Assembly: GCA_902786515.1 (NCBI GenBank)
Contig: CADADA010000021.1
Location: forward strand, 1 to 48,993
DNA: 48,993 bases
Direction of reading: 5' to 3'
DNA from: an uncultured Lachnospiraceae bacterium
Lineage (GTDB): Bacteria; Bacillota; Clostridia; Lachnospirales; Lachnospiraceae
Shown here: positions 33,614 to 42,642 of the stretch, piece by piece
Layout of the letters: each line of letters begins with the position of its first letter
Position numbering within the stretch: the stretch's first letter is position 1
Translations under genes and position numbers: made by a program
Notes under the pieces: generated by a model
Database searches by the model: none
What the model saw: the letters and a program-made list of their open reading frames with translations, nothing else
What the model was told of the DNA's origin: nothing

Positions 33614-33757
33614 TTAATTATCTCTGACTTCCTTTAACAGTTCCAACACAACATCCGTGATATCTGTAGTTGTATTCGTATTGTAAATAGCATCTTCTGT
33701 ATCATCAACTTCCAGACTCGGCTGGAATCTTTTAATCTCTTCATCAAAATTTATCAT
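33614..33757 (-). CDS. Small 47-residue acidic protein, unknown
   Basis: ATG at 33757 (MINFDEEIKRF) with GGTGAG 6 nt upstream, and a stop at 33616-33614. The 47-residue product is acidic, starts with a helix-like DEEIKRFQPSLEVDD and ends TDVVLELLKEVRDN. It lies 5 nt after the folC stop and 23 nt before the TPR gene start, so it fills the operon gap exactly as a gene would. Too short for routine ORF calling. Family not recognised. Confidence 0.7.
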   Translation of the reverse strand: MINFDEEIKRFQPSLEVDDTEDAIYNTNTTTDITDVVLELLKEVRDN

Positions 33758-33762
33758 AAATC

Positions 33763-35076
33763 TCACCATATCCTTTCGGTTTTATCATAATTCATTGTTC
33801 TGCGGCTCATAATCTTTTTAATCTCACCAACAAGATACAACGAACCGACACAAAAAATCATGTCGCCGGATTGTTTTTCTGATAATGCTTTTGTAAATGC
33901 ATCCTCAACACTGTCGGATACACTCGTCTCTACACCTTTAAATCTTTCAGCAATTTCTTCTGCGTCAAGCCCCCTGTCGCTTTCAAGAGGAGCTATATAC
34001 ACCTTATCCGGTCTGATATTGTCACATATCTGAGCAGCCATGTATGAATAATCTTTATCTTTTACCACGGAAAATAATACGTTCAATCGTCCACTGCCTT
34101 TATTTTCCAATACTGTTTTTGTAAAAGCATCTATTCCCGGACCATTGTGTGCCCCGTCTATAAACACACCGTCCATAATCTGTTCCATCCGGCCTTCCCA
34201 TTTTACCTCAGAGATTCCTTTTTTTATATTGTCGTACTGATCCCTGATATCAGGCAGCTGTTCTATTGCCCTGAGTGCAAGCATAGCATTCTGCACCTGA
34301 TACTCAGCTATAAATGGAACCGAATAAACACAACTTAAATAATAACCATATTGAAGACAAAAATCAATATGATTATTATATTTTTTTATAATTTTATAAT
34401 CGCTTATACGACATCCTATGGCATCTGTTCCACATTTTTTTGCCGTTTCTTCTATAATGTTACTTACTTCTTCCCTATTCGCCAGGTAAACGACCGGAAC
34501 ATTTTTCTTAATAATTCCCGCCTTCTCTGCTGCTATTTTTTCTATCGTATCTCCGAGGATATCCATGTGGTCATATCCGATAGAGGTAATCACCGATACT
34601 ATTGGTTTTCTGACCACATTGGTTGCATCAAGTCTGCCTCCGAGTCCTGTTTCAAGAACCACATACTCTACGCCATGGTTTCTAAAGATATCCATCGCCA
34701 TAAGAAATAAAAACTCAAAATAACTCGGATGTGTATAGCCCTGTTTTTCCATTTCATCCGCAACCGATTTTATCTTTATAAAACTTTTTAAAAACTCATC
34801 CTCACTAACTTTTTCTCCGTCTATATTAATTCTCTCCGTAATGCACACCAGATGCGGTGAAGTAAATAATCCTGTCTTCTTACCACATTGCTTCAAAACA
34901 CCTGCTATCATTGCACATGCAGAACCCTTTCCATTCGTTCCTGCAACATGTATGATTTTCAAATCTCTTTCCGGATCTCCTAATTCTTCCAAAAACCTCT
35001 TTGTATGTTCCAGACTGTGTTTTTGCGTAAATTTGGGTATTTCATTTATATACTTCTGCGCATCTTTAAATGTCAT
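33763..35076 (-). CDS. folC: Folylpolyglutamate synthase / dihydrofolate synthase
   Basis: Mur-ligase-fold enzyme that adds glutamate to folates. 437 residues. ATP loop AGTNGKGSA (45-53), the LTSPHL-type segment (TSPHL), ETGLGGRLDATN and the late DGAHN block are present. GAGGAAATG lies just before the ATG. It is 23 nt after the ABC exporter gene, probably on the same transcript, and is followed by the 47-residue gene and TPR protein. Confidence 0.95.
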   Translation of the reverse strand: MTFKDAQKYINEIPKFTQKHSLEHTKRFLEELGDPERDLKIIHVAGTNGKGSACAMIAGVLKQCGKKTGLFTSPHLVCITERINIDGEKVSEDEFLKSFIKIKSVADEMEKQGYTHPSYFEFLFLMAMDIFRNHGVEYVVLETGLGGRLDATNVVRKPIVSVITSIGYDHMDILGDTIEKIAAEKAGIIKKNVPVVYLANREEVSNIIEETAKKCGTDAIGCRISDYKIIKKYNNHIDFCLQYGYYLSCVYSVPFIAEYQVQNAMLALRAIEQLPDIRDQYDNIKKGISEVKWEGRMEQIMDGVFIDGAHNGPGIDAFTKTVLENKGSGRLNVLFSVVKDKDYSYMAAQICDNIRPDKVYIAPLESDRGLDAEEIAERFKGVETSVSDSVEDAFTKALSEKQSGDMIFCVGSLYLVGEIKKIMSRRTMNYDKTERIW

Positions 35077-35099
35077 TACATTTCCTCATTTCCTAAATT

Positions 35100-36932
35100 C
35101 TATGCCACAACCGATTCAAATTGTGAGTTATACAAATCTGCATAAAATCCGTTCTTTTCCAACAGTTCCTGATGATTACCCTGCTCAATGATATCTCCGT
35201 CTTTCATAACTAATATCATATCCGCATCCCTGATAGTTGATAATCTGTGTGCTATGACAAAACTTGTTCTTCCCTTCATCAGATTATCCATAGCCTTCTG
35301 GATTCTTTCTTCCGTTCTTGTATCTACTGAAGATGTAGCTTCATCGAGTATCAATACTTTATTGTCTGCAAGTATGGCTCTGGCAATCGTAATAAGCTGT
35401 TTCTGTCCCTGTGAAACATTACTTGCATCTTCATTCAGCTCCATATCATATCCATCCGGAAGTGTCTGAATAAAACGATGTGCGTGAGCCGCCTTTGCAG
35501 CATTAATAACTTCTTCATCCGTTGCATCGAGTCTTCCGTATCTTATGTTTTCCATAATGCTTCCCTTAAAAAGCCATGTATCCTGTAGAACCATTCCGAA
35601 GGCTTCTCTTAAATCTCTTCTGTTAAAGTCTTTTATATTATGACCATCTAAAAGTATCGCACCGCTGTTGACATCATAAAATCTCATAAGAAGTTTGACA
35701 ATCGTCGTCTTTCCAGCCCCTGTAGGTCCAACGATTGCAACCTTTTGTCCCGGTTTAATGTGTGCATTAAACTTCTGAATTACTATTTTATCTTCATTGT
35801 AACCGAAGCTGACATTTTCAAAATCTATCGTTCCTTCTATCTTCTCTGGTTTTACAGCATTTGGTACACTCTGCTCTTCTTCTTCCTCTTCAAGAAATTC
35901 AAATACTCTTTCGGATGCAGCAGCCATAGACTGCACCTGATTGAGAACCTGTGCAATTTGCTGAAGCGGCTGCGTGAAATTCTTTACGTATTGAATGAAC
36001 GCCTGAATATCTCCGATTTTTATAACACCTTCAATAGCCAAAAGTCCTCCTGACAATGCTACTGCAGCATATCCAAGATTTCCCACAAACATCATAATCG
36101 GGTGCATTAAACCTGAAAGGAACTGGGACTTCCATGCCGAATCATATAACACGTTGTTTTTCTTGTCAAAATTTTCAATCGTCTCTTTCTCTTTGTTAAA
36201 GGACTTTATAACCAGATGTCCGCCATAGATTTCCTCTACCTGACCGTTTATGTGACCTAAGTATTCCTGCTGTGTTTTAAAATATTTCTGCGACTTTTTA
36301 ATAACAAATGACATCATTCCCACAGAAATAGGAAGTATAATCAGTGCTATTAACGTCATTAAAGGCGAGATACTGAGCATCATTATCAGCACGCCTACCA
36401 TGGTAGCTACAGATGTTATAATCTGTGTAACGCTCTGGTTTAAACCGTTTCCGAGTGTGTCAATATCATTTGTAATTCTTGACAGAACTTCTCCGTATGT
36501 TCTGCTTTCAAAATATCTCATTGGCATTCTGTTAATTTTCTCAGAGATTTCTTTTCTCAGGCGGTAACATAACCGCTGTGTTATTCCTGTCATAATCCAT
36601 CCCTGAATGAATGTAAAAATGGCACTGATTACATATAAGCCAAGTGTTATCAGCAGTATTTTACCTATTTTGTCAAAATCAATTGAACCGGTACCGGATA
36701 CTTTTTTCATTATTCCCTCTGATAAAGCTGTCGTTGCTTTTCCCAATACTTTTGGTCCCGCAACACTGAACACTGTGGATATAATGGCAAAAATCATTAC
36801 GAAGAGTATTCCTATCTTACCTCTTCCAATATAAACAAGTAACTTTTTTACAGAACCTTTAAAGTCCTTCGCTTTTTCTCCCGGGATTCCCCTGCCCGGC
36901 GGTCCCATTCTTCTCGGTCTGTTCTCGCTCAT
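35100..36932 (-). CDS. ABC exporter half-transporter, catalytic-site subunit
   Basis: 610 residues: a Pro/Arg-rich N-terminal tail, six membrane helices (~30-330), then an ATPase domain. Walker A GPTGAGKTT (~401), signature VSQGQKQ in place of the consensus LSGGQ, Walker B ILDEATSSVD with catalytic Glu intact (~527), and H-loop AHRLST (~559). It is the partner of the next gene upstream; its ATG overlaps the partner's TAA stop by 1 nt. Together they look like a heterodimeric multidrug or lipid exporter of the BmrCD/TM287-288 type. Confidence 0.93.
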   Translation of the reverse strand: MSENRPRRMGPPGRGIPGEKAKDFKGSVKKLLVYIGRGKIGILFVMIFAIISTVFSVAGPKVLGKATTALSEGIMKKVSGTGSIDFDKIGKILLITLGLYVISAIFTFIQGWIMTGITQRLCYRLRKEISEKINRMPMRYFESRTYGEVLSRITNDIDTLGNGLNQSVTQIITSVATMVGVLIMMLSISPLMTLIALIILPISVGMMSFVIKKSQKYFKTQQEYLGHINGQVEEIYGGHLVIKSFNKEKETIENFDKKNNVLYDSAWKSQFLSGLMHPIMMFVGNLGYAAVALSGGLLAIEGVIKIGDIQAFIQYVKNFTQPLQQIAQVLNQVQSMAAASERVFEFLEEEEEEQSVPNAVKPEKIEGTIDFENVSFGYNEDKIVIQKFNAHIKPGQKVAIVGPTGAGKTTIVKLLMRFYDVNSGAILLDGHNIKDFNRRDLREAFGMVLQDTWLFKGSIMENIRYGRLDATDEEVINAAKAAHAHRFIQTLPDGYDMELNEDASNVSQGQKQLITIARAILADNKVLILDEATSSVDTRTEERIQKAMDNLMKGRTSFVIAHRLSTIRDADMILVMKDGDIIEQGNHQELLEKNGFYADLYNSQFESVVA

Positions 36933-39196
36933 TATAATTCCTCCTTTCCGGTCAAACCTAATTCTTTTTCAGATAACTGTGATTTCGCAATCTGTAAATA
37001 TGCCTCACAATTCTTAAGCAGGTCTTTATGTGTTCCTTTTCCTGCTATTCCTCCCTCATCGAGTACTATTATTTCATCAGCATTTAATATCGTGCTTATT
37101 CTCTGCGCAACAATTATGACCGTTTTATCCTTGACCTTTGGCTCCAATGCTTTTCTAAGCGCTGCATCCGTCTTCATATCAAGCGCAGAAAAACTGTCAT
37201 CAAAGATAAATATTTTCGGATTCTTCGCAATTGCTCTGGCAATTGACAATCTCTGTTTCTGTCCTCCGGACACGTTTGAACCACCCTGTGCAATATGACT
37301 ATTATATTTTTCTTCTTTATCTTCGATGAAATCGACTGCCTGTGCAATCTCTGCTGCTGATTTAACCTCATCATCCGTTGCATTTTCATTGCCAAACTTC
37401 AGATTATCAGCTATCGTGCCTGAGAATAATACTGCCTTTTGCGGAACGTATCCTATCCCATCTCTCAATTCTTTGAGCCTTATATCTCTGATATCTACTC
37501 CGTCCACCTTGGTTTTTCCTTCTGTCACATCGTATAGTCTCACAATCAGATTGACCAATGTTGATTTTCCGCATCCTGTACTTCCTATAATTGCAGTAGT
37601 TTTTCCCGGCATAGCTTTAAAACTTATATTGCTCAATACATTCTCTTTTGCCCCCGGATATTTGAAGGATACATTATCAAATTCAACTATTCCCTTTGTG
37701 TCCTCTATCTCTACCGGATTTTCGGTGTCCTTTACTGTCACCTCTGTATGTATTACCTCATCGATTCGTTCTGCCGCCACTCCCGCTCTCGGAAGTATTA
37801 TTGACATAACCGTCATCATCAAAAATGACATTACTATCATCATTGAATATGTAATAAATGCTGTCATGGTTCCAACCTGCATATGTCCACCATCGATTCT
37901 GTGAGCTGCTACCCATATAATCAATACTGAAACTCCGTACATGATAAACATCATTCCCGGCATCATAAATGTCATTACTCTGTTGACAAATAACATTGTT
38001 CCCGTAAGTTCCGTATTTGCTTCATCAAAACGTTCTTCTTCTTTATCTTCTCTTCCAAATGCCCTGATTACTGAAAGTCCCGTAAGAATCTCTCTTGCAA
38101 TCAGGTTGACTTTATCTACAAGTACCTGCATCTTTTTAAATCTCGGCATTGACACGATAACCAATGTTCCTATATATATAAGAATTATTACTACTGCCAA
38201 AGCGATTACCCAGCCCATTCCTGATTTTGTGCTGGCTACCTTAATGATTCCTCCAATACCCAGAATCGGAGCATATGCGACCATCCTCAGAAGCATGGTG
38301 CTTACAAGCTGAATCTGCTGTACATCGTTTGTGCTTCTTGTAATCAGTGATGCTGTTGAAAAGCGGTCCATCTCAGCATTTGAAAATCCTACTACCTGTG
38401 TGAATATCCTGCTTCTCAAATCTCTTCCTATTCCGGCACCTATTCTTGCCGCAAAAAATCCTACCACAACTGTTGCAACTCCCATAATCAACGCTATTAC
38501 GAGCATCTTAAGTCCGGCAGTCCACAGGTAATTCTTTTGTATCGAATCAATATCCACACCTGCTTCTTTATCGCATTTTACGGCATACGCAATTCCCATG
38601 GATGAAACTATAGAATCTCCCATGACATTCACTTTTTCTTCCATCGATTCTCTCATGCTGCTTACGGCTTCTTCCGGCATCATAGATACCATTTGACGCA
38701 TATCTACATAGGTCTCGCCATCTGTTTCATATGTATTAAATGTTATCCCCAGCATTTTTCCTATTTCTTCCACAGACATTGCTTCTAATTCTTTTTCATC
38801 TGCCTGCATCTGGGATGCCATCTGCCTCTTAAATTCATTTTCTTTCACACCCGACATGCTGAAATTCATTAGAAGTGCCATGGACAATTTTTTGCTTCTG
38901 CTTTTGATTTTACTTTCTTTTATATTGATTTCATATATATCTGCATTCTGTTCATAACTGTCTTCCCATATATTTTTTTCTTCATCTGTCATAAAATTCT
39001 CAGCAATCTGGAATTCTTCTTCTGTGATTTTCTGCGGCATTGCGTACTTAACTCCGCTGTTTTGTATTCCTACATCTATAATGTCAGATGTATATTGTGG
39101 TAATGCCAAATCACACCATGCCTGCAGTATCAAAAACAGCAGGATTACAATTACCGATTTATAATATGGTACCAGATTTTTTAATATTTTGCCCAT
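36932..39196 (-). CDS. ABC exporter half-transporter, degenerate-site subunit
   Basis: 754 residues. TM1 (~13-32) is followed by an extra ~165-residue segment (~55-220) rich in Glu, Lys and Met before TM2; family members usually have a short loop. The ATPase domain has Walker A GSTGCGKST (~535) and a good signature VSGGQKQ, but Walker B reads FIFDDSFSALD (Asp for catalytic Glu) and the H-loop His is Gln (VAQRIST). This subunit therefore forms the non-hydrolytic site of the heterodimer, the partner supplying the other. A promoter lies at 39268-39296. Confidence 0.93.
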   Translation of the reverse strand: MGKILKNLVPYYKSVIVILLFLILQAWCDLALPQYTSDIIDVGIQNSGVKYAMPQKITEEEFQIAENFMTDEEKNIWEDSYEQNADIYEINIKESKIKSRSKKLSMALLMNFSMSGVKENEFKRQMASQMQADEKELEAMSVEEIGKMLGITFNTYETDGETYVDMRQMVSMMPEEAVSSMRESMEEKVNVMGDSIVSSMGIAYAVKCDKEAGVDIDSIQKNYLWTAGLKMLVIALIMGVATVVVGFFAARIGAGIGRDLRSRIFTQVVGFSNAEMDRFSTASLITRSTNDVQQIQLVSTMLLRMVAYAPILGIGGIIKVASTKSGMGWVIALAVVIILIYIGTLVIVSMPRFKKMQVLVDKVNLIAREILTGLSVIRAFGREDKEEERFDEANTELTGTMLFVNRVMTFMMPGMMFIMYGVSVLIIWVAAHRIDGGHMQVGTMTAFITYSMMIVMSFLMMTVMSIILPRAGVAAERIDEVIHTEVTVKDTENPVEIEDTKGIVEFDNVSFKYPGAKENVLSNISFKAMPGKTTAIIGSTGCGKSTLVNLIVRLYDVTEGKTKVDGVDIRDIRLKELRDGIGYVPQKAVLFSGTIADNLKFGNENATDDEVKSAAEIAQAVDFIEDKEEKYNSHIAQGGSNVSGGQKQRLSIARAIAKNPKIFIFDDSFSALDMKTDAALRKALEPKVKDKTVIIVAQRISTILNADEIIVLDEGGIAGKGTHKDLLKNCEAYLQIAKSQLSEKELGLTGKEEL

Positions 39197-39267
39197 TTCG
39201 ACGTATCCCTTCCTTATATATTATTCGCAGCGCCACTTTTTATTCCATATCCGACTGCAGTATTTTG

Positions 39268-39296
39268 ATATTAACACTGAAAATAATTATAGTCAA
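39268..39296 (-). promoter_or_regulatory. Promoter of the ABC exporter-folC operon
   Basis: TTGACT (39296-39291) and extended -10 TGT TAATAT (39273-39268), 17 bp apart on the minus strand, about 65 nt before the first ABC gene. The hairpin 39332-39373 stands just upstream. Confidence 0.6.
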
Positions 39297-39331
39297 GATA
39301 TTTACGGTGCATAATGAAGGTGGGATTCTTT

Positions 39332-39373
39332 TTTCTCACCCATTTCCGCATTTTGGCGATTTTAGGTGAGAAA
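39332..39373. repeat. Intergenic hairpin near the ABC promoter
   Basis: 9-bp arms TTTCTCACC/GGTGAGAAA (39332-39340 with 39365-39373) enclose 24 nt holding a short CCGC/GGCG-like pairing. On the minus strand it precedes the ABC promoter. It does not match a riboswitch I know. Could be an operator or a second terminator for degV. Confidence 0.5.
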
Positions 39374-39388
39374 CTCTTAACCAAAACA

Positions 39389-39412
39389 AAAGCACCGGAA
39401 AACCGGTGCTTT
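39389..39412 (-). terminator. Terminator of the DegV-family gene
   Basis: Perfect 10-bp stem AAAGCACCGG/CCGGTGCTTT (39389-39398 with 39403-39412, AAAA loop) starts 5 nt after the stop; on the minus strand it runs into TTGTTTTGG. Confidence 0.9.
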
Positions 39413-39417
39413 GTATT

Positions 39418-40302
39418 CTATGCATCATAACGTTTTATCAGTGCAACTCCTAACGGAAACGGACCTGTATGGCATCCTATTGCTGTTCCTATTCTTGATT
39501 CAATATTTTTTTCACATTTTAATGGCAACTCTGATTCTAGCATTTTTTCAAATGCTTCTGCATCTTCAAGCTTGAATCCGGTTCCAACTAAAAAACGATA
39601 TTGTTCGTAATCTAACTTTTCGTCCTCAAAGTATTTTTTTATAAGCTTCACAAGGTTTTTCTTAGCTTTTTCAGTGGTTCTGGTTACGCCGCCAAGTGTA
39701 ATGTCTCCGTCAAGCATCACTATCAGCGGTTTTATACCAAGTTTATCACCTGCAATTACTGCGAGTTTTCCTATTCTTCCGTTTTTTACCAGATACTCAA
39801 GTGAACCAACCGTGAAATATATTCTACCAGTCTGTTTTATATCATCAGCTTTTTTAACTGTATCTTCAAATGACAATCCGGCATCTCTCATACGAACCAG
39901 CTCATCTACCAGCAATGCCTCTGACATTGTATTCAATGTAGAATCAATTATCTCAATCTTCGCATCCGGATGTTCTTCCAGAATCTCATCTTTAGCCGTA
40001 CATGCACTATTATATGAACCACTGAATTTGGATGATATACAAACACAAATCACAGGAATTCCATCTTCTACATACGGCATAAATGCTTCTATGTAATCGG
40101 CAGTGGACGGCAATGATGTTTTAGGAATCTCATGATCCTCAGCCATCCTCCTGTAAAACTCATCATGTCCGATACCTTCGCCTTCTTTCATATAGTTTTC
40201 TCCATCAAATGTCACATAAAAAGGCACTACTTTTATATTATTCCTTGAAGTATATTCAGGAAGCAGATCACACGCACCATCGCTTACTATTTGAAAATTC
40301 AT
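39418..40302 (-). CDS. DegV-family fatty-acid-binding protein
   Basis: 294 residues, cytoplasmic. DegV/FakB proteins bind one fatty acid and present it to the FakA kinase for phosphorylation. SDGACDL at the N-terminus, TSLPS (62-66), SSKFSGSYNSA (90-100), NGRIGK and a late IGTAIGCHTGP match the family. The ATG has GGAAG 6 nt upstream. No fakA is in the window; single-gene unit. Confidence 0.93.
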   Translation of the reverse strand: MNFQIVSDGACDLLPEYTSRNNIKVVPFYVTFDGENYMKEGEGIGHDEFYRRMAEDHEIPKTSLPSTADYIEAFMPYVEDGIPVICVCISSKFSGSYNSACTAKDEILEEHPDAKIEIIDSTLNTMSEALLVDELVRMRDAGLSFEDTVKKADDIKQTGRIYFTVGSLEYLVKNGRIGKLAVIAGDKLGIKPLIVMLDGDITLGGVTRTTEKAKKNLVKLIKKYFEDEKLDYEQYRFLVGTGFKLEDAEAFEKMLESELPLKCEKNIESRIGTAIGCHTGPFPLGVALIKRYDA

Positions 40303-40407
40303 ATATTAATCTTCCTTTCTCTAGCACATTATGCAATGTAGCTTTCAATACTAGATATAATAACATAGATATTTCAAAAATAAAAGCACAAATATAAAAA
40401 TGTATCT

Positions 40408-41631
40408 TTAAAGATAATTTATAGGGATTACCTTGTCGTTATCTTTAAGCGTAATAATCTTGTCATACATACAAACAACTCCACCCTGACCTCTTGATAC
40501 TCCGGATATTTTGTCAATCAGATTAAATGCTGCCACATCTCTTTTTTTAGGGTCAGCATGTTTTTTTATCTCTATTGGATATAAAGTGTTGTTTTCTTCT
40601 ATAATCAAGTCTATCTCATTCATATCTTTATCTCTGTAAAAATAAAGTGGCGGCTCCGCGATGCCCTTGTTATAATAGCTTTTTATTATCTCACCTATAA
40701 CAAAACTTTCAAAAAACGCTCCTGACATTGCACCATTTTTAAGTGTGTCCGGGCTATTCCACCTCGTTATATAAGCAGCAAGCCCGGTATCAAGAAAATA
40801 GAGCTTTGGCGTCTTAACAGTTCTTTTTGTTATATTATTTGAATACGGCTTTAAAAGGTAAACAATGTTAGATGTCCGGAGAATAGACAACCACCTTTCG
40901 GCTGTCGGCTGGCTTATACCGACATCCCGAGCCATAGAAGCAATATTTACAAGCTGTCCCGTACTTGCGGCAACTACAGTCATAAACTGCAAAAATTTAT
41001 TTTCATCACCCACCTGTGTAAGTTCTCTGACATCTCTTTCAATGTAAGTCCTTACATATGCACTGTAATACATCTGCCAATCATAGTCTTTGTTACACCA
41101 TAAAGCAGGCATACTGCCCCGGTGAATGTTCTCCCAGACTACATCATAAGAGATTTCTTTTATACTCTCTCTCCTTTGAGAAAAATAATTGTCAGTAGGT
41201 ATAAACGGCTCATCAAAATTACAACTGTATTTTTCCCTTAAGGATAAACCGAGAAGATTTACTATCCCCATCCTGCCCGCAAGAGATTCCGTCACGTTTT
41301 TCATAAGTTTAAATTGCTGTGAGCCCGACATATAAAACAGTCCTTTATCATTACTGCTGTCTATGTGCATTTTAATATAAGGGAACAGATTTGGAGCATA
41401 TTGTATCTCATCAATAAATACTGGCGGAGGATTATCCTTCAAAAACGTGTTGCTGTTTTCCTGTGCCGACATTCGTAAAATAGGATCATCAAGAGTAACA
41501 TAGGCTGTATCCTGTACATTCTCTCTGAGCATAGTTGTTTTTCCGACTTGTCTGGGACCCGTTACCATAACCGCTCCAAACATCTTTGATAAAGTTGATA
41601 TGGTTTTCTCTGCGTGTCTTTTTATATACAT
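40408..41631 (-). CDS. AAA ATPase with DUF4143 C-terminal domain
   Basis: 407 residues. P-loop GPRQVGKTT (25-33), Walker B PVFIDEIQY (~69-77) and SGSQQF mark the AAA part; the remainder is the DUF4143-type domain, ending with EIDLIIEENNTLYPIEIKKHADP, which resembles a PD-(D/E)XK nuclease-like fold with E...D and EIK. Ribosome site AGGTGG 4 nt before the ATG. Such genes are common, often multi-copy and mobile in Clostridia; function is unproven and defence or toxin-antitoxin roles have been suggested. It is the intact counterpart of the pseudogene at 18507-19092. Confidence 0.9.
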   Translation of the reverse strand: MYIKRHAEKTISTLSKMFGAVMVTGPRQVGKTTMLRENVQDTAYVTLDDPILRMSAQENSNTFLKDNPPPVFIDEIQYAPNLFPYIKMHIDSSNDKGLFYMSGSQQFKLMKNVTESLAGRMGIVNLLGLSLREKYSCNFDEPFIPTDNYFSQRRESIKEISYDVVWENIHRGSMPALWCNKDYDWQMYYSAYVRTYIERDVRELTQVGDENKFLQFMTVVAASTGQLVNIASMARDVGISQPTAERWLSILRTSNIVYLLKPYSNNITKRTVKTPKLYFLDTGLAAYITRWNSPDTLKNGAMSGAFFESFVIGEIIKSYYNKGIAEPPLYFYRDKDMNEIDLIIEENNTLYPIEIKKHADPKKRDVAAFNLIDKISGVSRGQGGVVCMYDKIITLKDNDKVIPINYL

Positions 41632-41701
41632 AGAACCACCTCATTACGGCTAATTTAATATTCAATATTATATTACCCTGTTTTTGATGTAATATCAAGA
41701 T

Positions 41702-42625
41702 TTAAAATATAAACTTTGCTGACCCGCCATCATATTCATAGTCAATATAAACATCGTTTTCTTCATAAAACAGTGTTATGACCTCGTCAAAGGTGGTAGT
41801 TATTTTTATTGTTTTTTCAGAATCTGATTTCATCTCCTCATCTGTTATCGGCTTGGCATTTACCATTTTATTATACTCAGTTATGATTTCACTATCTTTT
41901 ATGTCTACGTTTTTCCCGTCAATTGTAAGCACTTTCCCTTCATTAAGCTCAGGTAATGTCTTATTACAATAAGACATAATGTCTTTGATTTTTTTCTTTG
42001 CATTTGTATTTTCAATGATTGAATACCTCACGTCATCAAGATACAACACATCTTCACCTGAAAAGACAACTTTATGTACTAAATTCTTATTTTCATCGTA
42101 TAAAGAAACGGTCACATCACTTTTTCCGGACGGATATTTAGGAATTTTAATCCATCTGTTCTCTTTCACTGTTAAACCGGTAATATTTGAAACTATTTCA
42201 TCAATGATGTCACGGTTATTTATTTCACTGGTTTTGTTATAGTTTTTCAGTTGTATGCTTACAACCTGCTTTTTGCTAATGTCTATGGAAATCTCCGGTG
42301 CAGCTTTAACATTACTCATAATCAGAAAGACTATAAGCATAAAAGCACTGATTGCTAAAATCACTGCGGCAACTATATTTTTCTTCGTATAAGATTTATG
42401 TTTTTTCTTTTCATCTTTTTTGAAGTTTTTTAATATCTCTTTTGCCTTTTCCACATCTTCGCTTTCTACATATATGTCTTTACCATATACGGAAAATCCC
42501 TGAACTATCTTCATGTATTGGCCTGCCCCACTGTCAATTACATATGCCGTAATACCCTGTGTCTTCATTTCCTCTAATATTTCATCAGCTGTAATATCGT
42601 CTGATGCATTGTATATTTTTTCCAT
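41702..42625 (-). CDS. Membrane-anchored protein with DUF2007-like N-terminus
   Basis: 307 residues. The N-terminal ~70 residues (YNASDDITADEILEEMKTQG, then GFSVYGKDIYVESEDVEKAKEIL) look like the DUF2007 putative signal-transducing fold, a small beta-alpha domain on the inner face. One membrane helix (~85-107) follows, and ~200 outside residues with no recognised family, rich in Lys, Asp and Ile. GGGAG lies 8 nt before the ATG. It follows the next gene by 17 nt, probably as a pair. Confidence 0.8.
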   Translation of the reverse strand: MEKIYNASDDITADEILEEMKTQGITAYVIDSGAGQYMKIVQGFSVYGKDIYVESEDVEKAKEILKNFKKDEKKKHKSYTKKNIVAAVILAISAFMLIVFLIMSNVKAAPEISIDISKKQVVSIQLKNYNKTSEINNRDIIDEIVSNITGLTVKENRWIKIPKYPSGKSDVTVSLYDENKNLVHKVVFSGEDVLYLDDVRYSIIENTNAKKKIKDIMSYCNKTLPELNEGKVLTIDGKNVDIKDSEIITEYNKMVNAKPITDEEMKSDSEKTIKITTTFDEVITLFYEENDVYIDYEYDGGSAKFIF

Positions 42626-42642
42626 ACCTCGTTCTCCCTTTA

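Noticed and set aside
39332..39373. c-di-GMP riboswitch
   Set aside because: The stem lacks the tetraloop-receptor and conserved core of classes I and II.
40401..40414. Palindrome TATCTTTAAAGATA
   Set aside because: It overlaps the ATPase stop codon, is short and AT-only in type, and is likely chance in this base composition.
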